DNA from: an uncultured Clostridia bacterium | GTDB lineage: Bacteria > Bacillota > Clostridia > Christensenellales > Borkfalkiaceae | NCBI GenBank assembly: GCA_947626685.1 | Contig: CANQTD010000020.1 | Span: 1 to 34,790 of the forward strand | Length of the DNA: 34,790 nt | Reading direction: 5' to 3' | In this document: in pieces, positions 7,190 through 17,000 of the stretch | Layout: each line of letters opens with the position of its first letter | How positions within the stretch are numbered: position 1 is the stretch's first letter | The notes under the pieces: model-generated | What the model saw: the letters and a program-made list of their open reading frames with translations, nothing else | What the model was told of the DNA's origin: nothing | The model's database searches: none | Translations under genes and position numbers: made by a program

Positions 7190-9679
7190 TTACTTCTTCT
7201 CGAAGAAGAAGCCGCTGACCGTGACGCTCGCGTCGTGATCATTCTCATCGCCGCCCATCGAGTCGACAAAGATGAGGATATTCTTGACCGCGCCCTGCTC
7301 CATCGTCTCGTCATAAGTGATGGTGAGGGTGACTTCTTCGCCCGCCGCAAGGGTGACTTTCGTGCCGCCCCACGCCGTGTCGGTGGAGAGGCCCGAGCCG
7401 CCCGTGCAGGTCGCAGACTTGTTCGTGGCGTCCGTGCCCTGAGCTTCGTTACTGCTGTCCGTGTTCACCCATGCTGTGCCCTGTACGTCCACGCGGACGG
7501 TGACGGCGGTATCCTTGTTGTTCTTGATCGTGACCGTGAAGGTGTTCTTGCCTGCCGCAAGAGCCGCGCAGTCGGCGGTCACGGGCTTATAGGTGTTGCC
7601 CTTGCCGGCGTAGCTGAGCGTCCACGATTTGTTGTCCTCCCCCGCGGACATGGTATAGCCCGAATTTGCCTCCATGTTGAACGTGAGCGCGACGGGATCG
7701 CCCGAAGGCGTGGGGGTGGGAGTGGGTTCTGCGGGCGTGTAGCTGCCCTCGCCCGAGAACGCCATCTCGGCAAGAAGCACGTCGCCGCTGTGCTTTGCGG
7801 TATCCTCGTTGATGCAGCTGTCGAAGTACATTTTGACATTCGTGGGCCCCATCGAGGTATCGTAGGTGACGGCGCAGACCGCAGTCGCGCCCGCCTCGAT
7901 CTCGAACTTGGATCCGCCCCATTCGAGGTCGGTCCAGACTTCCGTGCCGTCCTGCGTCGCGCTCAAATTGCAAGCGACGATATTGTGGTCGCCGTGCGCC
8001 GTTGCGCTCTCGATATCGACGCGGAAGGTGAGCTTCTCTGTGCCGTTGTTCGTCACTTTGACGGTGAACACATTCTTGGTGCGGGAAATCTCGGTCGCGT
8101 CCATCCAAAGGTTCTTATAGGTCGCGCCCGCAAGGTTTGCATAGACGACGCGGAGCGTATTCGCCGCTTCGTCGGAGATGACGACATAGTCCTCCGTATT
8201 GCCCGTGACAGCGAGCTTGGCACCGTTCACGGTGACGCCCTGATTGTTCGCTTCGGGAAGTTCGGGCGTTTCGCCGCCCTCGTCGCCCGTGTTGCCGAAT
8301 TTGAGCTCGGAGACGTGGAGGTTGCCCGCATGGGTCGCCGTGTCGTCCCACTTCGCGGTGTCAGGCATAAGCTGGATCCTGTCAACCGTGCCTGCGAATT
8401 TGATCACGCATTCTGCTTCCGCGCCTGCGGGGATAGTGAAGAAGGAACCGCCGTTTGCGAGGTTGGTCTCCACCGCCGCACCGTTCATCGTTGCGGAGAC
8501 GTTGACGTCTGAGCTCTTTGCATAGCCGCTTGCCGCATTCTCCGTGTCTTTTTCATTGTTGATGAGGCTGATACGGAGATACACCTCCGCCTCGCCGTTG
8601 TTCTTAATCTTGAAATGGGCGAGATCAGCATCCGCCGCGGCAGCGGGAGCGGGCATCTCGACGTTCATATAGGACGCGCCCTTCGCCGCCGTGTAGGTGA
8701 TGTCTGCAGACAATTTGTCCGCAGAGAGTGCGACGGTGAACGGATCGCTGTCCGCAAAGCCGAGTTCCTGTGCCTCGACCTTGCTCCAATCGAGCGTCTC
8801 CTCTGCGGGAGGCGTGTCGGGCTTGTCGGGATAGGGATCGCCCATCGGGGGATTCTCTTTCGCCGCGCTCGTCTTGATCCATTCGTAATCGGCGGTCTTG
8901 CCGTCGGGGCCCTTGAACTTGCCCATCCAGCCCTCGGCGTCCTTCGTGCCGCACCAATAGTTCATGAGCATTCTGCCCGCCGTCTTGGGGAACGCCTCGC
9001 CCTGCTTGACGTTCGCCTTGTCCACGCGGTAGACGGGATTTCCGTCCACGAACCATGTGATATGGCCCTCCGCCCAGCGGAAGCCGTATCTGTGGAATTC
9101 CTTGCTCGCGTCGAAGCCGAGATTGTACATGTGCTCGTGGCCGCCCACGCCGTTTGCGTAGTAGTTGAACTGCACCTTCGTGGGGCTCTGGCCGAGGAAC
9201 TCGATGTCGATCTCGTCCCACGGGTTCTCGACGCCTTCGGGGGTCTTGTCATACGGCCCCGTGCAGACGAAGAACGTGCTTGCGGTGCCGACCGTCGCGG
9301 CGGGCTTCATGCTGACTTCATAGTCGCCGAAGCCGTAGTAGTACGTCGTGCGCGCTTCGCCGGAGGTGTATTGGAACGTCGTCTCCTCTCCGTCGAGCCA
9401 GACTGTTCTTTCCTCCTCTTTCAGGCCGAGGTGCATCGCCCCGTCCGAGAAGGAGAGGTTGTCCTTCGTCCACACCGTGTTGAACACGCTGCCGTTCGAC
9501 CAGCCGTCCGAGGCGAACAGCACTTTTTCGTCGGGCTGACCCTCCGTGAAGTCCGCTACGATCTCGCCTTTGAGCGGCTCGTCGGTGAGCTTTTGGGTGG
9601 GACCGCCGCACGCCGAAACTGCCGCGGGCATGCAGAGCGCGAGCGACAGCGCGAGAGCGATCATTGATTTGCTTTTCAT
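7190..9679 (-). CDS. Lichenase-type GH16 lipoprotein with three C-terminal beta-sandwich modules
   Basis: An 829-residue secreted lipoprotein (lipobox VSAC, Cys24). Residues about 40-270 form a GH16 domain close to Bacillus lichenases: EIDIEFLG carries the catalytic Glu156 and Glu160, followed by TKVQFNYYANGVGGHE and ITWFVDG. It should cut mixed-linkage beta-1,3-1,4-glucan. Then come three modules (about 290-460, 468-635 and 655-829). The last two share a WGG-S/T-K and Asp/Asn-rich pattern and all three look like related binding domains; a PTPTPTP linker precedes the third. GGAGGAGG fixes the start at 9679. It follows another GH16 lipoprotein by 23 bases, forming a pair. A CGGACATGG copy lies inside (7645). 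Confidence 0.9.
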   Translation of the reverse strand: MKSKSMIALALSLALCMPAAVSACGGPTQKLTDEPLKGEIVADFTEGQPDEKVLFASDGWSNGSVFNTVWTKDNLSFSDGAMHLGLKEEERTVWLDGEETTFQYTSGEARTTYYYGFGDYEVSMKPAATVGTASTFFVCTGPYDKTPEGVENPWDEIDIEFLGQSPTKVQFNYYANGVGGHEHMYNLGFDASKEFHRYGFRWAEGHITWFVDGNPVYRVDKANVKQGEAFPKTAGRMLMNYWCGTKDAEGWMGKFKGPDGKTADYEWIKTSAAKENPPMGDPYPDKPDTPPAEETLDWSKVEAQELGFADSDPFTVALSADKLSADITYTAAKGASYMNVEMPAPAAAADADLAHFKIKNNGEAEVYLRISLINNEKDTENAASGYAKSSDVNVSATMNGAAVETNLANGGSFFTIPAGAEAECVIKFAGTVDRIQLMPDTAKWDDTATHAGNLHVSELKFGNTGDEGGETPELPEANNQGVTVNGAKLAVTGNTEDYVVISDEAANTLRVVYANLAGATYKNLWMDATEISRTKNVFTVKVTNNGTEKLTFRVDIESATAHGDHNIVACNLSATQDGTEVWTDLEWGGSKFEIEAGATAVCAVTYDTSMGPTNVKMYFDSCINEDTAKHSGDVLLAEMAFSGEGSYTPAEPTPTPTPSGDPVALTFNMEANSGYTMSAGEDNKSWTLSYAGKGNTYKPVTADCAALAAGKNTFTVTIKNNKDTAVTVRVDVQGTAWVNTDSSNEAQGTDATNKSATCTGGSGLSTDTAWGGTKVTLAAGEEVTLTITYDETMEQGAVKNILIFVDSMGGDENDHDASVTVSGFFFEKK

Positions 9680-9702
9680 GTTTTCCTCCTCCTTGATTTT
9701 AT

Positions 9703-10437
9703 TCAGCCCTCTGCGGGCGAAAATCCGATCCATCGGTAGCTTGCGCAAACGGGGAGTTTTGAACCTTCGAAATCCCCGCTCCAATCTTCAAGCCCCTTCG
9801 TTTTCCATATGTTCATCATGATCTTGGCGGGCGTGGTGGGGATGTCCTCCTCCGCGCGGTGCACCGCAACGCCGTCGACATAGAACGTGATGCTGTCTTT
9901 GAGCCATAAAAAGGCGTATTCGTGGAAGTCCTCCGCGCCGTCGAACCCGAGCTCATAGAGGAACTCGTGCCCGCCCTTTCCGCGCGTGTAGTAGTTGAAC
10001 TGCACCTTCGACGTGTCCTTGCCGAGGAACTCGACGTCGATCTCGTCCCACGGGGAGCCCGTGTAGGTAAAAAAGGAAGAGATGACGCCGCCGCACCTTG
10101 CCGCCTTCATGGAGACGGAATAGAACCCGTACGAATACGTCTGCCGCGAGCGGTATTCCGCGCCCGCATATCCCCCTTCCTGCGTGAGGAAGAGCTGCAT
10201 CGCGTCCCCGCCGAACACAACGTTCCCCTCCGAGAAGGTGCAGTCGAACACGCCGCCGTTCCCGCCCCGTCTCTTCTCGAAGAGCGCGCTTGCTCCCTCC
10301 GAAAAGACGGCGATCTTCTCCCCCTCCTGCGTAAAACGCGGCGGAAGGGAGAGCGTTCCCTGCGGGGCGCACGCACAGCACGCGCAGGCGCAGAGCGCGA
10401 GCGCGGCGAAAACGTGCAACAAGGTCTTTCTTCGCAT
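9703..10437 (-). CDS. Lichenase-type GH16 lipoprotein, single domain
   Basis: A 244-residue protein: a cysteine-rich signal peptide (several Cys at 16-23; which one is lipidated is unclear) and one GH16 domain. EIDVEFLGKDTSKVQFNYYT holds the catalytic Glu132 and Glu136, and KIMMNIWK and YRWIGF match the end of Bacillus lichenase. It is the minimal form of the next gene's catalytic domain and probably arose from the same ancestor. The start at 10437 is chosen for the signal peptide; the ribosome site (GAGAGGA) is weak, and an upstream start at 10479 would overlap the -10 box. A separate promoter lies just upstream. Confidence 0.88.
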   Translation of the reverse strand: MRRKTLLHVFAALALCACACCACAPQGTLSLPPRFTQEGEKIAVFSEGASALFEKRRGGNGGVFDCTFSEGNVVFGGDAMQLFLTQEGGYAGAEYRSRQTYSYGFYSVSMKAARCGGVISSFFTYTGSPWDEIDVEFLGKDTSKVQFNYYTRGKGGHEFLYELGFDGAEDFHEYAFLWLKDSITFYVDGVAVHRAEEDIPTTPAKIMMNIWKTKGLEDWSGDFEGSKLPVCASYRWIGFSPAEG

Positions 10438-10465
10438 GCTCTTCACGTCCGTCCTCTCTTTCCCT

Positions 10466-10495
10466 ATTCTAAAAAGCAAGAAACATTCCCGTCAA
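10466..10495 (-). promoter_or_regulatory. Promoter of the two GH16 genes
   Basis: Minus strand TTGACG (10490-10495), 18 bases, TAGAAT (10466-10471). The -35 box falls in the loop of the upstream terminator hairpin, so termination and initiation share the same bases. Confidence 0.65.
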
Positions 10496-10507
10496 GGAAC
10501 GTTTCTT
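10471..10507 (-). terminator. Terminator after the GT2 gene
   Basis: AAGAAACGTTCC (10496-10507) pairs with its partner at 10478-10489 over 12 bp with one G-T pair, then GCTTTTTAG. It lies 30 bases after the GT2 stop. Confidence 0.75.
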
Positions 10508-10536
10508 ATCCTGTCGTTTTTTTACGCCGATTGCAG

Positions 10537-11838
10537 TCAAGACGCCCGCTGCCGCTTCGGTTTCTCCTGCCTGCCGACGTGGGGAATGGGTTTCCACGTC
10601 AGATTCTTCGCGAAGAGGGATACGACGTCGAGAATGACGTTGAGCAGCAGGAAGAACGGCCAGAGGAGCAGGGCGGCGAGACGGCGGAAGAAGCCGACCT
10701 TCGGAATGCGCCTGCGCTCGAGGATCATGAGCAGTGCGCCCGTGAGCATGGTGACGGTGTAGGAGAACACGAACGCGCCCGCCGAGACGATGGCGTACAC
10801 GATCCACACCTTTGCGGGGTCGTAGCCGAACAGGGGCGAAAAGGCGAGGAGGATGACTTGCAGCGTCCAGAGCGCGACGCCGATCGCGCCCGAGGGCAGG
10901 ATGGAGACGGCGATGTCGTACTGCGAGAACTTATTGTCCTTCCCTCCCCTCTTCTTCGGGGTGAAGATCTCCCTGACGAGGCGCGTGAAGCGGGTGAAGA
11001 ACACGATCGTGTGTCCGCGCGCCCAGCGCAGTCTCTGCCTGAGCATGACGGGCACGGTGGTGGGCTGTTCGTCGAAAAATTCCGCCTCGTCGCAGTACAT
11101 GATCTTGTTGCCCTGCGCGATCTGGTCGGCGGTGAACTCCCAATCCTCGGTGAGGGTGACGTATTCCCAGCCGTCCTTCACATAGGCCGCGGGCATGACG
11201 TAGCCCGTGCCCGAGACGCGGGTGGAACAGCCGCAGAGCGTCCTGCCGCGCGCCTCGAAACGGCATGCGGCGAGGAAGAAGATCCCATAGAGGCAGGACA
11301 TGTAGTTGTCGCCGAAGTTGCTCGAATTGCGGTACGAAGTGACCGCGTACTTCCTGTCGTAGTAGAGGTACGCGTCGTTCATCTTCGAAAGGTAGCCGCA
11401 GGGCAGGATATTGTCTGCGTTGATGATGAAGAACCCGTCGAACGACTGCGTGCCGTAGTCCCTCTCGATGCACTTGAAGAGATAGCGGTAGGCAAAGCCG
11501 AGCACGCGCTCCTTGTCGTTGTCATAGACGTACACCGTCGCCCCGTGGGCGCGGGCGACTTCCGCCGTCCTGTCGGTGCAGTTGTGCGCCACGACGAAAA
11601 CCTGCAGCTTCTCATGGGGATAGCCGTTCTGCCAGATGCTGTCGAGCAGGGCGCCGATGACCTTTTCCTCATTGCGCGCGCTGATGATGATGCCGTAGCG
11701 GAGCTTTTCCTCCCGCTCGGGGAACCGCTTCCCCGCAAAGATCCCGATGAGCGAGAACACGCCGTAGTGGAACATGACGACGAGAAAGATGAACCACACC
11801 GCGCCGAACACGATGGATACGATTTCAAGATAACCCAT
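10537..11838 (-). CDS. Processive family 2 glycosyltransferase, membrane
   Basis: A 433-residue GT2 with one N-terminal membrane helix (about 6-35) and three or four C-terminal ones (about 310-410). The hallmarks of processive synthases are present: Asp in NADN (141-143), TED (230-232) and QRLRW (268-272). This class includes synthases of cellulose, poly-GlcNAc and bacterial mixed-linkage glucan. It is short and has no PilZ domain. It lies 44 bases after a sensor kinase gene and upstream of two lichenases. That context suggests a beta-glucan product, but the sugar cannot be read from sequence. AAGGAAGAG precedes the ATG. Confidence 0.88.
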   Translation of the reverse strand: MGYLEIVSIVFGAVWFIFLVVMFHYGVFSLIGIFAGKRFPEREEKLRYGIIISARNEEKVIGALLDSIWQNGYPHEKLQVFVVAHNCTDRTAEVARAHGATVYVYDNDKERVLGFAYRYLFKCIERDYGTQSFDGFFIINADNILPCGYLSKMNDAYLYYDRKYAVTSYRNSSNFGDNYMSCLYGIFFLAACRFEARGRTLCGCSTRVSGTGYVMPAAYVKDGWEYVTLTEDWEFTADQIAQGNKIMYCDEAEFFDEQPTTVPVMLRQRLRWARGHTIVFFTRFTRLVREIFTPKKRGGKDNKFSQYDIAVSILPSGAIGVALWTLQVILLAFSPLFGYDPAKVWIVYAIVSAGAFVFSYTVTMLTGALLMILERRRIPKVGFFRRLAALLLWPFFLLLNVILDVVSLFAKNLTWKPIPHVGRQEKPKRQRAS

Positions 11839-11882
11839 ATTCTCTTCCTTTGTTCTTCCCTGCGCGCAAAGGGGCGCGGGGC

Positions 11883-13247
11883 TTATTCGTTCTCCCGCCC
11901 GAAGCCGGAGAAGATGATATTGAGATGAAAGACGTCGCCCTTCGCGAATGCGGAGAGTTCGCCGCCGTATTTCCTCGCGATGAGCCGTATGCTCCGCATG
12001 CCGAACCCGTGGTAGTCCCTGTCCCCCTTCGTGGTGACGGGCAGGCCGTCCTCGAAGGCGAGCGGCCCGTCGAAGTAGTTCTCCTCCTGCACGAGAAGGA
12101 GCCCGTCCTTCGCTTTGACCACGATGTCGATGACCCGTCTCCCCTCGTCCTCGATGTCCTTGACGGCTTCGAGGGCGTTGTCGAGGAGATTGCCGAACAG
12201 ACAGTAGAGGTCCCCCTCTTCGATGAAGGAGAGCTTCCCGCCGTCGATCATGCAGGACAGCTCGATGCGGTTCTGCTCGCAGAACAGGCTCTTCTCGGTG
12301 AAGAGCACGTTGAGGAGAGGGCTGCCCGTCTCGATGCGGGAATCGTAGATGGAGACCGTCTCCGCGAGGTCCCCGAGGCGGGGCGCGCCCTGCGCCGACA
12401 GCATGTTGAGCTTATAGCGGATATCGTGGCACTTGACGTTGATGAGGTCGATGGTGTCCTTCGAGATGCGGTATTGCAGTTCGCTCTGGCGGATGGCATA
12501 TTTGAGGTGCTCCACCTCGCGGCTGAGTTCGCGGGCGACCACCGTCTTGGAGGCGAGCAAGAACGCGATGACGCAGCACACGGCGGAAAACGCGTTCCCC
12601 GTCTGCCGCAAAACGACGTAGACGGGCTCGTCGAAGCGGTTCTCCCTCCCCACGCTGAGGCGGGCGAAGTACACGTCCTCGAAGGAGCAGAGCAGTACGG
12701 TGATGCCGAGCACGACCACGGTGATCGCGAGCATGCGGGAATCGAGGTCGCAGGACTGCAATTTCTCCTCCATGCCGCGCACATACAGGAAGTACACCGC
12801 GGCGGCGCACACCGCAAAGAAGGAGTAGTAGACGAGACGGTACCACAGGTCGAAGAGGTTCCCCCACCCGTCGAAGAGGCGGAACGCCTCCCCGCCCGTC
12901 CAGAAGAGCAAAAACACTTTGTAGACGAGGTTCTGCGCGGCGTAGGCGAGCGTACAACAGAAGAGCACCTTGAAAAACTTCTCCGAAAAGCACCACACCG
13001 AGAACAGGATGACGGCCGCGAAGAGAACGAGGTAGACGAGCGTGCGCCCCCACACGGTCTCCCCGAAAGCGGTGTAGAACCACGCGACGGGCAGCCCGAG
13101 CGCAAAGAGCGCGGCAAGGGAGAGCGGGAGCTTCCACCAAAACCCGCGCGCCCGTTTGAGCTTACGGAAGAAGAGGAAGCAAAAGACGCAAAGTTCGAAG
13201 AGGAACTCCGCGATCACGATGCCATAGAGATAGAAAACCTCACCCAT
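11883..13247 (-). CDS. AgrC-like GHKL sensor histidine kinase
   Basis: A 454-residue protein with six or seven membrane helices in the first 235 residues, a coiled-coil stretch, the phosphoacceptor His274 in KCHDIRYKLN, the N box NLLDNALEAV (353-362) and the G box GFGMRSI. This is the HPK10 class, which includes peptide-pheromone sensors such as AgrC and PlnB. The start at 13247 follows GGAGGGCAAGG and overlaps the regulator's stop by eight bases, so translation is coupled. No peptide precursor or AgrB exporter is visible here, so the signal is unknown. Confidence 0.9.
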   Translation of the reverse strand: MGEVFYLYGIVIAEFLFELCVFCFLFFRKLKRARGFWWKLPLSLAALFALGLPVAWFYTAFGETVWGRTLVYLVLFAAVILFSVWCFSEKFFKVLFCCTLAYAAQNLVYKVFLLFWTGGEAFRLFDGWGNLFDLWYRLVYYSFFAVCAAAVYFLYVRGMEEKLQSCDLDSRMLAITVVVLGITVLLCSFEDVYFARLSVGRENRFDEPVYVVLRQTGNAFSAVCCVIAFLLASKTVVARELSREVEHLKYAIRQSELQYRISKDTIDLINVKCHDIRYKLNMLSAQGAPRLGDLAETVSIYDSRIETGSPLLNVLFTEKSLFCEQNRIELSCMIDGGKLSFIEEGDLYCLFGNLLDNALEAVKDIEDEGRRVIDIVVKAKDGLLLVQEENYFDGPLAFEDGLPVTTKGDRDYHGFGMRSIRLIARKYGGELSAFAKGDVFHLNIIFSGFGRENE

Positions 13248-13959
13248 CCTTGCCCTCCGCGCCCGCATACCAATCGGCGAGCTCCGCCAAAAAAGCGTTC
13301 CTGCGGGGACGGCTGACGGCGAGCGTGTCGCTCCCGACCTGCACGAGGGATCCCTTTACGCTCACGATGAATTTGGGGTTCACGAGGTAGCACTGGTTGC
13401 ACCGCAGAAAGCCGAACCGCTTCAAGTCGCTCTCCACCTTGTAGAGCGCGCCCGTGACCTCGATGACGTCGTCCACGAGGTGATAGCGGAGGCGGTGGCG
13501 CACGATCTCGACATACATCAGCCTGTCGGAGGAGACGCGGCACAGCCCGCCCGCCGTGTTCACCGTGAGCGACTGTTCGGCGTTCATCACATACACGTCG
13601 AGCGCCTTGCGGAATTTGAGCGCGAAATCGAAGTACTTGACGGGTTTGAGCAGGTAGGCGATCGCGTCCACCTCGTACCCTTTCTGCGCGTACTGCACCA
13701 GATTGGTGATGAAGATGAGGGAGACCGTCTTATCCACCGCCCGCAGGTCGGCTGCCGCGCTCATCCCGTCGCGGAAGGGCATCTGGATGTCCATGAACAC
13801 GACGGCGTAGAGCGGCTTGTAGGCGCCCAAAAACTCCACGGCGTCATGAAAGCGGGAGATGCGGAACTCCTGTCCCGCCGCTTTCCCGTATTCTTCGATA
13901 TAGCCCGTGAGCACCGCCGCGGCGGCGTCCTCGTCCTCGACGATCGCAATGTTTCTCAT
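13240..13959 (-). CDS. LytTR response regulator
   Basis: A 239-residue protein: receiver domain (about 1-120) with phospho-acceptor Asp57 in FMDIQMP, then a LytTR DNA-binding domain (about 130-235, ending in KGSLVQVGSDTLAVSRPRRNAFL). It pairs with the overlapping kinase gene as in AgrA/AgrC systems. The -10 box ends at 13975, directly before an upstream in-frame ATG (13974), so that ATG cannot be in the mRNA. The start must be 13959, with a leader of about ten bases made up almost wholly of the GGGGGAG site. It heads the operon regulator-kinase-GT2. Confidence 0.92.
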   Translation of the reverse strand: MRNIAIVEDEDAAAAVLTGYIEEYGKAAGQEFRISRFHDAVEFLGAYKPLYAVVFMDIQMPFRDGMSAAADLRAVDKTVSLIFITNLVQYAQKGYEVDAIAYLLKPVKYFDFALKFRKALDVYVMNAEQSLTVNTAGGLCRVSSDRLMYVEIVRHRLRYHLVDDVIEVTGALYKVESDLKRFGFLRCNQCYLVNPKFIVSVKGSLVQVGSDTLAVSRPRRNAFLAELADWYAGAEGKDG

Positions 13960-13974
13960 GGCTCCCCCGTCCAT

Positions 13975-14003
13975 ATTATAGACAATGGGTCGCCCGATGT
14001 CAA
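13975..14003 (-). promoter_or_regulatory. Consensus promoter of the regulator-kinase-GT2 operon
   Basis: Minus strand TTGACA (13998-14003), 17 bases, TATAAT (13975-13980): a perfect sigma-A match. Initiation would fall near 13968, leaving a leader of about ten bases. Confidence 0.92.
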
Positions 14004-14059
14004 GAGTTCGCCCGCCTTTTGGGAAGAAATTTATCTTTTAACCAGTTTTTTGGGGAATA

Positions 14060-14093
14060 GCGCGCCCGCCGCCTTGTGCGGGGACGGGCGCGC
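14060..14093. other. GC-rich hairpin after the GH3 gene
   Basis: GCGCGCCCG (14060-14068) pairs with CGGGCGCGC (14085-14093), with a smaller hairpin in the loop. On the minus strand, the direction of GH3, no T tract follows; T5 lies on the other side. It may protect the GH3 mRNA end or act as an imperfect terminator. Confidence 0.6.
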
Positions 14094-14099
14094 AGCTTT

Positions 14100-17000
14100 T
14101 TATGCGTTTTCCTGCGCCTTTTTCTTTTTCCCTCTCACAATGGCGCGGACCATGAAGTACGCCATCGTCGCGGCGCCCGCCGCGAGCACAGCCTCGACGA
14201 GCACGATATACCATACCCATGTCATGTTGTACGTCGCGCCCGCAGAGAGGTCGGCCGAGGCGGAAGGGTCGAAGGCGGTCTCGGCGTTCACCGTGTCGAC
14301 GATCGTCCAGAGGACGTCGTGCGCGACATGCTCGGCGATCTTATACCCCTCTTTCGTCCTGACGGAATCGAACACGGTGTCGGTCAGGCCGTTGGTGAGC
14401 CAGATATCGTTGCCCGCCCAGATCCCTCTGTACGGCGTCATGTAGCTCTCGTTGGAGTTCATCCAATCGGTCACGAGGGTGCCGCGGAAGCCCCACTCGC
14501 CTCGCACGATCTCGGTGGAGAGCCCGTAGTTCGCGCCCGACCACACCCTGCCGAGCCTGTTCATGCTCGTCATCATGGCGTTGCCGCCGCCCTGCTTGAT
14601 CATGATCTCGAAGGGGCGGAGGTAGATCTCGCGCAGGGTCTGCTCGGTGAGGAAGGTGAACAGCCCCTCGCGGCTGTACTCGCTGTCGTTGACGGCGAAG
14701 TGCTTCACATAGGCGTACACGCCGAGGTCTTTCGCGCCCTTGACCGTGCCCGCGCACATCATGCCCGAGAGGACGGCGTCCTCCGAATAATATTCGCCGT
14801 TCCTGCCGCCGAAGGGCGTGCGGTGGATATTGGCGCCCGGGGCGTACCATCCGCGCAGGCCGTTCATCGACTTGCGCTCCCTGCCGATGCTCTGCCCGAG
14901 ACGGTAAGCGAGATCGGGGCTCCATGTCTGCGCCAGCATGGTGCCGCTGGGGTACGCCATGAACTCGCAGGTGGTGCCGTTCCCGCCCGTGACGCGGGTG
15001 TTGAAGCCGAGCGGGCCGTCGAGGTCCACATATTGGGGCTTGCCGATGCTCTTGATCGCCGCCGTCTTGAAGTAGCCGTCGCTGATGAGCCCGACGAGCT
15101 CGTCGTTGGTGATATTGGCGATGAGCTGCGTCCACTTTTCGTCGTCGAAGTCGGTCACGCCGACCATATCCTGCAATTTGAGCCCGTTTGACTTTCTCTG
15201 CCGCTCTGCGCCGAGATAGCCCGCATATTCGAGCTGCGCCGCGGTGGGAGCCATCTGTTTCGCGACCGAAGCCGCCTCCTCCGTCCTGTTGCGCGCCGTC
15301 GTGATGCGCACGGGGTAGGTGCCCTTGAAATCGGCGCGGGAGAGATACTTCACGGGGGTCTCCTCGTGGCGGCCGTCGAGGTCGTTCTGGTCGATGACCT
15401 CGTCGTTGTCCTTGCCGTCCGCGTTGGTGAAGCGGTTGGCCACGGTGTTCCCCGTCTCGGGGTCGGCGTCGTAATTTGCCGCCCCCACCGTGTATTTGAG
15501 CTCGGCTTCCGAAACGGCGGCCTCGCTGCCGTCCGCAAGCGTCGTACCCATGTCGCCCGCCTCATGGCTGTTCTTCATGAGCTTGATGGCGTACTCGCCC
15601 GCGTCGAGTTCGTAGCCCGTGTGCCCGTTGCCGTTGTCGTCGTAGCAGTCGTAGGAGGCCATGTCCCTCACGCGTAGCTCGAACGTCACCGTCTCCGTCT
15701 CGCCCGGACGGATGACGCCCGTCTTGACGAAGGAGGCGAGATTCACCGCCGCCTTCTCGATGCCGCCCTCGATGTAGGGCGCGGTGTAGTAGAGCTGGAC
15801 GACGTCCGCCCCCGCAAAGCCGCCCTCCGCGGCGTTGTTCTTCACTTCCACTTCGATCTTTACGGTATCGTCCGCGCCGAGCGTGCCCTCCGTCTTGCTC
15901 TCCCCGTCCACCGTCACGCTCTTGACCGTCCACGTGAAATCGGTGTACGAGAGGCCGTAGCCGAAGGGGAACTGCACCACGGCGTCGTAGCCCGTTCCGT
16001 ACTTGTTCGTAACGTCCGCAAAGTACCCCTCGGCGTCCGCCGTCTCGAACCACTTATAGCCGACGTAGATGCTTTCGGAGTAGTCCACATAGGTGCTGTA
16101 ACGGTCGTCCTCGTTGCGGCAGTTCGCATAGACCGTGCCCGCGCCGAGCTCGCCCGCGCCCTTGTCGCCGTGATTGACCGCGGCGGGCGTCGTGCCCATG
16201 ATGTCGTAGGCGTAGGTGTCCGCCGTCCTGCCCGAGGGAGAGACCTGCACCCGCTCCGTTTTAACGTTGCCGTTTTCGTCCTTTTCATAGATCGGTGTCC
16301 CGTCCTTCTCGGACATGGGTACCCCGTTTTCGTCCAATGCGGGAACGGGAGCGTCCTTATAGCCGCGCAGAACGTTGATGAGCCCGCGCACGCCCGTAAG
16401 CCCCGTGATGCCCACGAGGAGCGCGCCGTCCACCCCTTCGTCCTCGATGAAGCCCGTCTCCATCGTGTTCGCCGTGTTGAGGACGACGATCACCTTGTCG
16501 CAGAGTTCGGCGGCGACGGCGATCATGTCCTCTTCCTCGGTGGAGAGTTGGAGATAGTGCCTGTCCGTCACGGTGATCTTCTCGTTGCTGCCCGCCTTCG
16601 CCTGTTTGACCTGTTTGAGTTCGAGGTCCTTGCTCTCGCTGCCCGTCCTGCCGATGACGACGAGCCCCACGTTTGAAAAGGCCGTGATGCTGTCCCGCAG
16701 GCTGAGATACTGCTCCTTGCTCGGCTCGCGGAGGACGAAGATCTCCTCGCTGCCGAAGGACACGCCCCCGCGGTATTCGAGATAATCCTGATTGCCGTAC
16801 GTCTTGCTGTGCGCGGTGTAGTAGTCGGCGTACAGCTTGTAGAGATCTTTGTTATAGGCGATGCCCGCCTCCTCGAGCGCGGGGAAGAGCTTGACCTTCG
16901 GAAGATCGGTATTGGCATAGCCCGAACCGAACGCCATCGTCATCCAATCGTAAGCCGCCCACCCGAACACGTTGATCTTTTCGAGCTCCTTTTCGGTGAG

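Noticed and set aside
9922-11928. Long plus-strand open frame (668 codons) opposite the GH16 and GT2 genes
   Set aside because: It is antisense to well-supported genes, rich in Arg/Glu/Val without domains, and results from GC-rich codon usage.
11850-13316. 488-codon plus-strand frame opposite the histidine kinase
   Set aside because: No family resemblance; the kinase on the other strand has all its motifs.
13972-13974. Upstream ATG as start of the LytTR regulator
   Set aside because: It touches the -10 box, so it cannot be in the mRNA from the consensus promoter.
14060-14093. Clear terminator of GH3
   Set aside because: The hairpin is strong but no T tract follows in the GH3 direction, so it is listed only as a hairpin.
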